Below the pieces are notes generated by a model, which did no database searches, was not told the origin of the DNA, and saw only the letters and a program-made list of their open reading frames with translations. A DNA stretch of 20,905 bases from a virus: positions 1 through 20,905 of the IMG/VR virus record IMGVR_UViG_3300032315_001242, one strand, 5' to 3'. Positions 1-6,763 of the stretch are shown one piece after another; the first letter of the stretch is position 1; every line of letters begins with the position of its first letter. Made by a program: the position numbers and the translations under genes.

Positions 1-412
1 CATCTTTATCACTAACTATCATACCATATTCGGAATATACTTTACGCTCGCTAATCCAACCATCACCAGTTAACCAACCACATAAAAATCCATCATTATA
101 TTTTCCAATAGTACCATCAAATAATTTTGTCTCCCTTAAAAAAGGTAATAAGTCACCATTTTTAAGATTTGGTGTGTTAACTTTTATGTATTTTTCACCA
201 TCCCAAACTGGCCATTCATGTTCTTTTGTTGCAAAGTATTCTTGACCATCACCTAATGTTAATTTGATTAGTTTTTGATTTTTACCAGATAACCAACATT
301 TTGCTTCACTTATTTCACCATTAAGATTTTTAACTTTAAAGGTTTTGTCTTGTAACTCTTCAATTGGTAGTATCCCTTCGGTCGTTAAAACTTTGGTTCC
401 AGCTCGTAATGA
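1..412 (-). other. Intein, N-terminal part, with the start of a LAGLIDADG endonuclease
   Basis: A protein-splicing element translated in frame inside the ribonucleotide reductase gene. Splicing block A is visible as SLRAGTKVLTTEGILPIEEL, directly after the extein residues NP. About 60 residues on, ATKEHEW fits block B (TxxH). GFLCGWLTGDGWIS near positions 30-85 resembles the first LAGLIDADG helix of a DOD homing endonuclease. The first residue is serine, not the common cysteine, so the first acyl shift would be N-to-O. The C-terminal splicing blocks (His-Asn and the +1 residue) lie beyond position 1. The insertion point, immediately before the presumed active-site cysteine of the NPC motif, is a place where selection against imprecise loss would be strong. 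The alternative, an inactive Hint-like insertion, cannot be excluded without the C-terminus. Confidence 0.8.
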
Positions 413-1348
413 TGGATTTGTTCCCCAATCTTTATCATTAGAGAAATAAACACCTGGTTCTCCAGCATTACTATCTTCAATCTTTTTCCATAGTTGCATA
501 AACTCTTCTTGATTAATCTTATGTCTTAAGATTACAGCTGAATTATTAGCACGACCTCTTTGTGGATTTAATTCCCACCATGCACCAGATTTAGCTGAAA
601 GCATTTCTTCATCATCTAATGAGAATAATGAAATAAGAGCTGCTCTACGAATACCACCAGTTAACACCGCATCAGCAATGAAACAAATAATATCGTGAAC
701 TTCTATTGGTTCTAATCTTGAACCATCTTCTTTTCTATCTAATATTTTTTTAATATTATGAATACAGTCTTTAAGTGGTTGTGGACCTGGGGCTTTACCA
801 CCACTAGTTATCAACGCAGCACCTTTCTGACGAATATCAGAATAATCAAAATCTGGTGTTGAAAGACCTTCAAAATATGACCTCATAAGATTTTTGATAG
901 CATCAGCCCAACCTTCAATAGAATCACCAATTAAGAACCTTCTACTTCTTGTAGGATTTGGTTTTCCTATTTCTGGAAGTTGCTCAACGTGGTGTCTTTG
1001 AACTGAGAAACCAACACCTGTACCACCTAACAAAAGAAACATTGTTTCACTGAATGCTCTCCAATCATCAATTGGTAAATATGAGCAATTGTACACCCTA
1101 TTTGGACTGATTTCAATTGGTTTTCCACCGAATTGAAGTGACCTCATTGAAGGAAGAACCTTCTTATCATATACATACTTGTACGCTTCTTCAATTTCAT
1201 CAATTATTGCAGGGTATTTCCTTTGATGCATTTCTTTATTACGTGTTACCAATTCGTGCCACGTTTCTCGTCTGTTTAAATTCGGATTAAACTTTGCGTA
1301 CTTCATATGTACTGTAATGTCCGATAGAATTTTTGTTGATAAATCCAT
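1..1348 (-). CDS. nrdJ: Class II (B12-dependent) ribonucleoside-triphosphate reductase, 5' part, interrupted by an intein
   Basis: Reduces ribonucleotides to deoxyribonucleotides with an adenosylcobalamin-generated thiyl radical, feeding phage DNA synthesis in the cytoplasm. The reading frame starts with ATG at 1348 and stays open to the window edge, giving about 449 codons. Residues 1-312 read as the N-terminal part of the reductase. They include YNCSYLP, with Cys88 as the likely first cysteine of the redox pair, the GGTGVGFSV segment, GGIRRAA, and then GTNP at 309-312. GTNP is the start of the usual (G)NPCxE active-site motif, but the expected cysteine is replaced by the first residue of an intein-like sequence (from 412 downward). 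The catalytic cysteine and C-terminal half must lie outside the window. Class II is chosen from the GTGVGFSV/YNCSYLP pattern and the monomeric-type order; this is recognition by eye. It lies 37 bases downstream of the DnaB-like helicase gene, so the two are probably co-transcribed. No Shine-Dalgarno is visible; the leader is A-rich. Confidence 0.85.
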   Translation of the reverse strand, partial: MDLSTKILSDITVHMKYAKFNPNLNRRETWHELVTRNKEMHQRKYPAIIDEIEEAYKYVYDKKVLPSMRSLQFGGKPIEISPNRVYNCSYLPIDDWRAFSETMFLLLGGTGVGFSVQRHHVEQLPEIGKPNPTRSRRFLIGDSIEGWADAIKNLMRSYFEGLSTPDFDYSDIRQKGAALITSGGKAPGPQPLKDCIHNIKKILDRKEDGSRLEPIEVHDIICFIADAVLTGGIRRAALISLFSLDDEEMLSAKSGAWWELNPQRGRANNSAVILRHKINQEEFMQLWKKIEDSNAGEPGVYFSNDKDWGTNPSLRAGTKVLTTEGILPIEELQDKTFKVKNLNGEISEAKCWLSGKNQKLIKLTLGDGQEYFATKEHEWPVWDGEKYIKVNTPNLKNGDLLPFLRETKLFDGTIGKYNDGFLCGWLTGDGWISERKVYSEYGMIVSDKD

Positions 1349-1385
1349 TTTTTTAATCTTTTTAATCTTTTACTTTATTAATTAT

Positions 1386-2804
1386 TTACCCATTGTGATT
1401 TTCCGTACCGCCACTAAGAATATCGTTAAGATGTTTTTTTGTGTTTAATAATTGATTAAGTCTTACTATATTACTAGTCTCTTTATCCTTATTATACTCT
1501 TGTTGTGTTTTCATTGTTGAATCTGATGCCATATCGATTTGTATTCTAGCATTGTCAAATATTATATCGTTAAATATAATACCGTCTTTACCGAATCTTG
1601 ATTTTAAGATGGCCATATTTGCAGTGCCATTTTCTTTTTGTTCAAGAGTCTTTGCAATAGAAACAACAAAGTGACCAATTTGACCCTTTTTAATTGAACC
1701 ACCCATTTGGTCTGACTGTACAATTGGTGAAGCGATGGAACTTCTGTTCCCTTGAACGGCTGTCCAGCCTGCAATGTTAAATTCAGATAACATTGTCTCA
1801 AATTCTCTCATAACATTTCCTTCACCTGTCCATGTATTATCAACAGATTTTGATGGTTGAACACAATCAATATAATCTAATAGGATTAAATCTGGTTTAA
1901 AACCTTGAGCAATTAACTTCCTTACGTACTGTTTAATAACTGGTATTGTTGTCCCATCACTTGGGAATTTTTTTAGTTTCAATTCGCCGAGTTCTGATTT
2001 TTTTTTCTCGACTAATTGAATTAATTCTTCCTTATGTAGTGATAAATCATTAAGTTTATAACCACTCCAACAAGAAAGATGTTTTCTTTGAATTACCTTT
2101 GGCATATCTTCAAAGAATATTTGTAAAACATTTAAACCTAAGTCTTTTGCTGTATTAGCAATTTTGGTTATCATTGTTGTTTTACCAACACCAAATGGTG
2201 CTAAGATAATTGCTAACTCACTTCTTGATAACCCACCATCCATAACTTCATCTAATCCTTTAATTCCAGTTGGAATAGGTTTTCTGAAATCTTCAACTAA
2301 AACTGAATTGATGTCATCCAAGACATTAATACCATTATCTTTCATGTCACCATGTTCTAGCGCTTTTCTAAGAATTGATTCGCATTCTTCATACTTATCA
2401 ATATCTCCTTTATCGATTATGGTATTAATCTCTTTAATTGATTTTTTAAGTTCTTGCTGCTTACAGAATGACATAGCCATTCTTTGAATTTCAAGTGTAT
2501 CATGAAGACTAACTTCTTTGATATACTTCAACTCTTTGATGGCTATGTTTCTGTGCATCTCCACAGTTATTTTACTAGATACTCTAATCTCAAGGGTGTT
2601 AATATCTGGTATAATATTATCAGTTTCATAGGCATCCTTGATAATAGCAACCATAACCTTATGATGATTATCTTGAAAATAATTCGGACTTAAAATATCA
2701 ATTATTGCTTCGGCAAAACGCGTATCGGTTAAAACTTGTGCTAGGAGTCTTCTTTGAAACTCCATACCTAAATAATTAAAACTGACTCTAATAACTTTTG
2801 CCAT
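1386..2804 (-). CDS. Replicative DNA helicase, DnaB/T4 gp41-like
   Basis: Hexameric 5'-3' helicase that unwinds DNA ahead of the phage replisome. The 472-residue protein has the length and order of the family. An N-terminal helical domain of about 110 residues (MEFQRRLLAQVL...) is followed by a linker and a RecA-type ATPase domain from about residue 175. Walker A is APFGVGKTT at 202-210 with Lys208. The FFED segment at 230-233 supplies the probable catalytic Glu232. Walker B is LILLD at 306-310, followed by YIDCVQP. The DnaB-like phrase GLSRSELAIILAP precedes Walker A. The ATG at 2804 follows an A-rich leader without Shine-Dalgarno. It lies 27 bases after the 167-residue unknown gene and just upstream of the reductase gene. 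No helicase loader is recognisable by sequence. Confidence 0.9.
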   Translation of the reverse strand: MAKVIRVSFNYLGMEFQRRLLAQVLTDTRFAEAIIDILSPNYFQDNHHKVMVAIIKDAYETDNIIPDINTLEIRVSSKITVEMHRNIAIKELKYIKEVSLHDTLEIQRMAMSFCKQQELKKSIKEINTIIDKGDIDKYEECESILRKALEHGDMKDNGINVLDDINSVLVEDFRKPIPTGIKGLDEVMDGGLSRSELAIILAPFGVGKTTMITKIANTAKDLGLNVLQIFFEDMPKVIQRKHLSCWSGYKLNDLSLHKEELIQLVEKKKSELGELKLKKFPSDGTTIPVIKQYVRKLIAQGFKPDLILLDYIDCVQPSKSVDNTWTGEGNVMREFETMLSEFNIAGWTAVQGNRSSIASPIVQSDQMGGSIKKGQIGHFVVSIAKTLEQKENGTANMAILKSRFGKDGIIFNDIIFDNARIQIDMASDSTMKTQQEYNKDKETSNIVRLNQLLNTKKHLNDILSGGTENHNG

Positions 2805-2831
2805 TTTTTTGTTTGATTTTAATAAATATCT

Positions 2832-3335
2832 TTAAATCTTAACTTCTCCGTATTTGTTAGTATATTTTTTTTGACTTAACGCATATCTTATTTCAGATAT
2901 AATTTGGCCAATAATTTCTTTAATATCTACTTGATATCTAACATTTTGTGGGAAGTAATTACCTGAAAAACAACTCTTTGCAACCACATTTTTGTCAACT
3001 TTAATTTCAAAATCGAACATATCTTCTTTTTCAAAGATGTTTTTATACATCTCAGCTTTTGCTGGTAAGTATGGATTATAGTTTTTCCATAAGAAATCAA
3101 TTGATTTCTTCTTGAACGATGCTGGAATGATACCTAAGGTACCAAAACTACCATTGTTCATACCAACTATTTTATCCATAAGTTCTTTAAGTTCTAAGGA
3201 TTTTAAAGATTTCTCATTAAAGTCCTTAATACTAAAGTATCTTTGACAGATAATGTGTTTGTTAATGTAAAGAACGAATTCAAATCGTTGTTCTTCAATT
3301 TTTTTTACTTGTGTGTTTTGTGTGTTTTGTGTCAT
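2832..3335 (-). CDS. Unknown 167-residue protein of the replication cluster
   Basis: I do not recognise this family. The protein is soluble, has no transmembrane segment, and is mixed in charge with many Lys/Glu residues. It opens with a low-complexity MTQNTQNTQ encoded by an ACACAAA-type repeat, followed by EQRFEFVLYINKHIICQRYF, which looks like a beta hairpin. A middle part (about 75-115) contains GTLGIIPASFKKKSIDFLW, and the C-terminal part has helical ELKELMD/IGQIISEIRYAL patches. It sits between the RNase H-like gene (30 bases upstream) and the DnaB/gp41-like helicase gene. T4 places small replisome and late-transcription factors such as gp59 and gp33 near rnh and gene 32, so a helicase-loading or replisome accessory role is a position-based guess only. 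Confidence 0.75.
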   Translation of the reverse strand: MTQNTQNTQVKKIEEQRFEFVLYINKHIICQRYFSIKDFNEKSLKSLELKELMDKIVGMNNGSFGTLGIIPASFKKKSIDFLWKNYNPYLPAKAEMYKNIFEKEDMFDFEIKVDKNVVAKSCFSGNYFPQNVRYQVDIKEIIGQIISEIRYALSQKKYTNKYGEVKI

Positions 3336-3365
3336 CTGTGTTTTTTTGTGTGTTAATAAATATAT

Positions 3366-4421
3366 TTAGGTTGAACTAAACCTAATTTCGCGTTCCATTA
3401 ATTGTTTAAAGGGTAAAAGATAATCTAAGTTTCTATTGCTACCGATTGTTCGGTCTAAACCATCTATCTTCATCTTTTGCATAACATTTTTAATACCTCT
3501 GTCCGAAGTGTCAAACTGACCATCAATTAGAAAATTAAGATTATTAATTGATGTCTCCGTCATTAAAGGATTTTTTAGGTTTACTAATTTTGTGTTTATC
3601 TCGTATAGTTTATCACCTTGTATACCATCTGTTACCCCATTTATAATATTATTAAGTGTTTTTAGTGGTGGTTTCTTAGCAACAATTCTTTCATTCTGTA
3701 GTTCTTCCGCTTTTTTAATTATCTCATCTAGCGTAAGTTTGCGTTCTTTTAACTCTGGAAATAATGAAATTAATGTTGTTTCTTTAACCCCCTTAACACC
3801 CTTTATACTATCACTATTGTCACCAATAATTGATTTAATCAAACCAGCATTAACGTAATGGTGTGTAAAATAATCGAAGTAATTATCCTTATCTACGTAA
3901 TTCCTTAAATCACAAAAATAGATTCTTACTCCGTCTCCAATCAATTGGCACATATCCCTATCTGTTGTACAGATGGTTATATTTTCATTATCATTTTTTG
4001 TTAAGCAACAGTAAGCGATAAAATCATCACTTTCAACAACATCATCCTTAATTTGACGAATACAAAGTTCTTCGAGATAATTCCAAACCATTAGTCTCTG
4101 TTTTAATTCTGATTCGTCAACTGGATGTGTGCCATTAATATAATCTTTACCACGACCAGATTTATAATCCTCATAGATTTCCCATCTTAGTTTACCACTA
4201 AGATTTCCATCCCAGAATACATAAACCCTGTGATATAAATTTTCATTAAGTAATTTACGTAGAATTGTAAGGAATTGGTATATTCCACCTATGTGCTCAC
4301 CTATATGATTAAATTCACTCTTGGCCCCGAAAAAGCCAAATTTAAATAAGGCATTTCCATCAACTAAGAGTGTATTAATCGGTTTAATTCTTTCACCATC
4401 TTTTGGTGGTCTTTTATTCAA
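3366..4421 (-). CDS. 5'-3' exonuclease/flap nuclease, T4 RNase H-like
   Basis: FEN/5'-nuclease that would remove RNA primers and flaps during lagging-strand synthesis. In the 351 residues the acidic metal ligands appear in the usual order: Asp21 (LLVDGNALF), Asp71 (VFWDGN), Glu130/Asp132/Asp133 (VVESDDFIA), Asp154/Asp156 (TTDRDM) and Asp201/Asp204 (GDNSDSIKGVKGV). The last of these opens the helix-3-turn-helix DNA-binding motif. YEDYKSGRGKD (83-93) is the basic bridge region. It is somewhat longer than T4 RNase H (305). The reading frame has no early ATG: the start is TTG at 4421-4419, preceded by a four-codon ORF (ATG at 4432) whose TGA overlaps it. The gene lies 25 bases after the recombinase stop, so they are co-transcribed. 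A related assignment as a free DNA polymerase I 5'-exonuclease domain has the same chemistry. Confidence 0.87.
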   Translation of the reverse strand: MNKRPPKDGERIKPINTLLVDGNALFKFGFFGAKSEFNHIGEHIGGIYQFLTILRKLLNENLYHRVYVFWDGNLSGKLRWEIYEDYKSGRGKDYINGTHPVDESELKQRLMVWNYLEELCIRQIKDDVVESDDFIAYCCLTKNDNENITICTTDRDMCQLIGDGVRIYFCDLRNYVDKDNYFDYFTHHYVNAGLIKSIIGDNSDSIKGVKGVKETTLISLFPELKERKLTLDEIIKKAEELQNERIVAKKPPLKTLNNIINGVTDGIQGDKLYEINTKLVNLKNPLMTETSINNLNFLIDGQFDTSDRGIKNVMQKMKIDGLDRTIGSNRNLDYLLPFKQLMEREIRFSST

Positions 4422-4446
4422 TTTGTTAACATTTGTGGTTAATCAA

Positions 4447-5547
4447 TTAACTTAACATATCTTCCGCACTAAAGCCTACTGATTCAGTTTCGATAATAAA
4501 ATCATCATATTCTGTATTCAGCATTTCTTTGATAAAATCTTTATGTTGAGTTTTATACTCATCGATTTTATCAGGATTCCAATAACCGTGCGGAGTAGAG
4601 GCTATTGTACCCTTTTGTTCAATACCATTTACTTGGTTCTTTTCACATCTGATTTTTGTTAAAACACCAAATTGATATTCTTCTCCTTGGAATGTTGCTT
4701 TTAACTTTTCAGTACTGTGAGTTAATATCCCACCAAAATGGAATATCATTCTTGGTGAATAGAAGAATGCTTCACCACCCTTATGTTTAATAACTTTATT
4801 CTCGTTATCTAACCAAATTTGTTGTACAACAGCAAATGTTGCACTATAAGGTGAATCTGTTCTTCTAGATGAAGGAATCCTGTAATTAATCAAAGATTTG
4901 AAACATGTTGCCAATGCACCAGCTGTCCATTGGTTGTTTGTTGTCTTTGATGTTGCACCCTTAAAACAGTTAATCGAACCAACTGAATCCCAAAAGAAAG
5001 CAACGTCTTGTTGAATCGTACCATCTTGTTGTTTATCTAAGATGTTGTGCATAAAGTAAGAAATATCCTCAACCACTGGTTCATATCTTAATGGTTTTGT
5101 TCCCATTTTACTATGTTGGTGGTCATAAGATTGATATAAGTTTACTAAATCTGGACCTTGTAAAAGCATAAAATCTTTTGGTTTATACCTTAATTCTCCA
5201 GTTTCAGTATCCACTTCTTCCCTAAGTTCAACACCTATTTTTTTTGCGTGTTCCCAATTCCAGTTACCTTCAGTTTCAAAAACTACTGCTAATACACCTA
5301 GTTTTTGACAACCAACAATAGCTTCATATATTGCGGTTGATTTACCAGTGTTTGAATAACCTCTGAAACTAACAAAATAACCCATTGGAATACCTGGAAC
5401 CTTAACCGCATCATGAAATGCTGGGGATAATGGAATCCATTTTAATTCTTTTTCTGTTATCGAACTATCAAGACCTTCATTTTTCATGAAATCGTCTAAA
5501 TTAAATTCCTTTTTAGGAATTATCTTTTTTTCTGGTTTTTTTGCCAT
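4447..5547 (-). CDS. uvsX: UvsX/RecA-like recombinase
   Basis: ATP-dependent strand-exchange protein that forms filaments on ssDNA for recombination-dependent replication and repair. It has 366 residues, close to T4 UvsX and bacterial RecA. The N-terminal helix region (about 1-45) precedes the RecA core, with Walker A GYSNTGKST at 63-71 and VVFETEGNW at 88-96, which holds the likely catalytic glutamate. DVAFFWDSVGSI is the Walker B strand. SSRRTDSPYSATFAVVQQIW and the following KGGEAFFYSPRMIFHFGG fit the L1/L2 DNA-binding loop part of the core. The start ATG at 5547 has an ACACA-rich leader without Shine-Dalgarno. It follows the ssDNA-binding protein gene across a terminator, so expression needs read-through or an unrecognised promoter. 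A T4-like family member is preferred over a bacterial RecA because of the divergent Walker A and the neighbours. Confidence 0.9.
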   Translation of the reverse strand: MAKKPEKKIIPKKEFNLDDFMKNEGLDSSITEKELKWIPLSPAFHDAVKVPGIPMGYFVSFRGYSNTGKSTAIYEAIVGCQKLGVLAVVFETEGNWNWEHAKKIGVELREEVDTETGELRYKPKDFMLLQGPDLVNLYQSYDHQHSKMGTKPLRYEPVVEDISYFMHNILDKQQDGTIQQDVAFFWDSVGSINCFKGATSKTTNNQWTAGALATCFKSLINYRIPSSRRTDSPYSATFAVVQQIWLDNENKVIKHKGGEAFFYSPRMIFHFGGILTHSTEKLKATFQGEEYQFGVLTKIRCEKNQVNGIEQKGTIASTPHGYWNPDKIDEYKTQHKDFIKEMLNTEYDDFIIETESVGFSAEDMLS

Positions 5548-5607
5548 TATGTATATATGTATGTGTTTATGTGTGTGTTAATATAAGTTGTACTAAAAAA
5601 AATATAA

Positions 5608-5633
5608 ATGGGTAGCAAAATATTACTACCCAT
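5608..5633 (-). terminator. Intrinsic terminator after the ssDNA-binding protein gene
   Basis: Perfect 8-bp stem (ATGGGTAG / CTACCCAT) with a 10-base loop, and a second 5-bp pairing (5601-5605 with 5636-5640) outside two A-A mismatches. On the minus strand the hairpin is followed within a few bases by a run of eight T (5603-5591). It lies 20 bases after the stop of the ssDNA-binding protein gene, so it would separate highly expressed single-strand-binding protein from the downstream recombination genes. Confidence 0.8.
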
Positions 5634-5652
5634 AAATATTTTGGGTTCTTAC

Positions 5653-6564
5653 TTAGAATGGTAAGTCTTCGTCTTCTTCATCATCTGAAGTTACTGGCAC
5701 CATAGGTGCAGAAGTTACAGTTGGTTCAGCTACAACTAGATTAGGTTTAACATTTGGTATACCTAAAGTTATTTCAGCTTCCAAATTATCGCTAACAACT
5801 GACTTAGATTGTGCTGCGTTTTTATCAACGAATTTCTTTAAGTCTTTATCCCAAACTGGAACACCACCTTTTACGATGATTTCAAGATAATCGTATGATT
5901 TAAGACTGTAAACATCTTCCCACGTTCTATTGTCAGCCACCCATTCACTTATTTTTGCTGAATCATCGCTTAATGGTGAAGGGTCAAGTGGTGCAATTGA
6001 TTGAACAACTGGTTTTCTGTTTTGGTCTCTAGCAACCATAACTAACAAATCACGACCAGTGTTTGTATCAGTAATGTTTTGTTTGATTGCTTGTAAAACA
6101 CCATAGATTTTATCTAGGATACCTTGTTTACGGTAATCATGCATGAATCTCCAGAATTTAGGACCGTGGTCTTCATTATCTCTGTCAATTACTTTTACAA
6201 TATACATAGGTCTAGCCTTGTATTTTTTTGCAAACTCTTTGTCTGATTCACTACCACTAGAATGTAACACATCATGCGCTTCACAAAACGGACATGGTTG
6301 GTTTTTTTCCTTCTGTAGACAAGCAAATGTTTTCCATTCTCCGTCAACTTGGATTCTGTGACCATAAACTTCAACAAATGGTGTTGTACCATCTGAGGTT
6401 GGTAAAATTCTTACTCGCTTGTTGGCCGAGTTCACCTTGTCTGGAAGATAGGTCGTGAAATAGTTGTTCAAATCAACGTTTTTCTTCTCAGTGTTTTGAT
6501 AACCATTTGATTTTGTTTCATACTGGTTAAGCATCGCCATTAAGGCATCTTGTTTTTGACTCAT
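5653..6564 (-). CDS. Single-stranded DNA-binding protein, T4 gp32-like
   Basis: Coats ssDNA and organises replication and recombination proteins. In the 303 residues (T4 gp32 has 301) the zinc ligands are clear: His69, Cys82, Cys91 and Cys94 (GHRIQ...FACLQ...QPCPFC). The spacing almost equals His64-Cys77-Cys87-Cys90 of gp32. The following KARPMYIVKVIDRDNEDHGPKFWRF belongs to the OB-fold core. The N-terminal 30 residues are basic/polar, as in the cooperative-binding B domain. The C-terminus is acidic and ends EDEDLPF, resembling the DDDIPF tip of bacterial SSB rather than that of T4. It is preceded by two candidate Bacteroidetes-type promoters and followed by a terminator, so it probably forms its own strong transcript. 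The start is ATG 6564 with an AT-rich leader. Confidence 0.92.
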   Translation of the reverse strand: MSQKQDALMAMLNQYETKSNGYQNTEKKNVDLNNYFTTYLPDKVNSANKRVRILPTSDGTTPFVEVYGHRIQVDGEWKTFACLQKEKNQPCPFCEAHDVLHSSGSESDKEFAKKYKARPMYIVKVIDRDNEDHGPKFWRFMHDYRKQGILDKIYGVLQAIKQNITDTNTGRDLLVMVARDQNRKPVVQSIAPLDPSPLSDDSAKISEWVADNRTWEDVYSLKSYDYLEIIVKGGVPVWDKDLKKFVDKNAAQSKSVVSDNLEAEITLGIPNVKPNLVVAEPTVTSAPMVPVTSDDEEDEDLPF

Positions 6565-6615
6565 AAATCTTAAATTTAATATATATAGATTGTTATTTAC
6601 TAATTTTTAGCTATT

Positions 6616-6645
6616 TAAATATACGAAAAAATTTAAGAAAGTCAA
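6616..6645 (-). promoter_or_regulatory. Candidate Bacteroidetes-type promoter P2 for the ssb gene
   Basis: On the minus strand a -33 TTG (6645-6643) is followed by 19 bases and a -7 box TATATTTA (6623-6616), a one-base variant of the Bacteroidetes TAnnTTTG box. The two bases before the box are CG, as in the other sites of this window. The predicted RNA start is near 6611, leaving a leader of about 47 nt before ATG 6564. Confidence 0.5.
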
Positions 6646-6684
6646 GTAAATCTTGGACCCATAAACTTTTTTTTAATATGAGTA

Positions 6685-6715
6685 CAAATATACGAATAAA
6701 ACTAATTAGTTGCAA
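6685..6715 (-). promoter_or_regulatory. Candidate Bacteroidetes-type promoter P1 for the ssb gene
   Basis: On the minus strand TTG (6715-6713), a 20-base spacer and TATATTTG (6692-6685) match the Bacteroidetes primary-sigma promoter (TTG, 19-21 bases, TAnnTTTG) exactly. The box is preceded by CG. It lies between the terminator at 6741-6757 and the ssDNA-binding protein gene, about 70 bases upstream of P2, so the gene appears to have tandem promoters. The predicted leader is about 115 nt. Confidence 0.65.
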
Positions 6716-6734
6716 GTTATTCTGTAAATAAAAT

Positions 6735-6757
6735 AAAAAAGGTGCTAAATTAGCACC
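6735..6757 (-). terminator. Intrinsic terminator after the acidic repeat protein gene
   Basis: A 7-bp perfect stem GGTGCTA/TAGCACC with a 3-base loop (6741-6757). On the minus strand it is followed by six T (6740-6735) and more T-rich sequence. It begins 7 bases after the stop of the acidic protein gene and closes the four-gene transcription unit. The opposite flank also has a short T run, so weak bidirectional action is possible. Confidence 0.85.
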
Positions 6758-6763
6758 CTTTTC

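Noticed and set aside
2164-2693. Plus-strand reading frames across the helicase gene, and similar ones at 3592, 6143, 8865, 11586 and 16871
   Set aside because: All lie fully inside strongly supported minus-strand genes, have hydrophobic antisense-type composition and no leader or promoter.
3357-3364. Minus-strand TATATTTA before the 167-residue gene as a promoter
   Set aside because: No TTG at the correct spacing and no CG before the box; it overlaps the end of the previous gene's leader region.
5548-5600. TG-rich sequence before uvsX as a microsatellite or mobile element trace
   Set aside because: Short and imperfect; better explained as the A/C-rich leader common to genes here.
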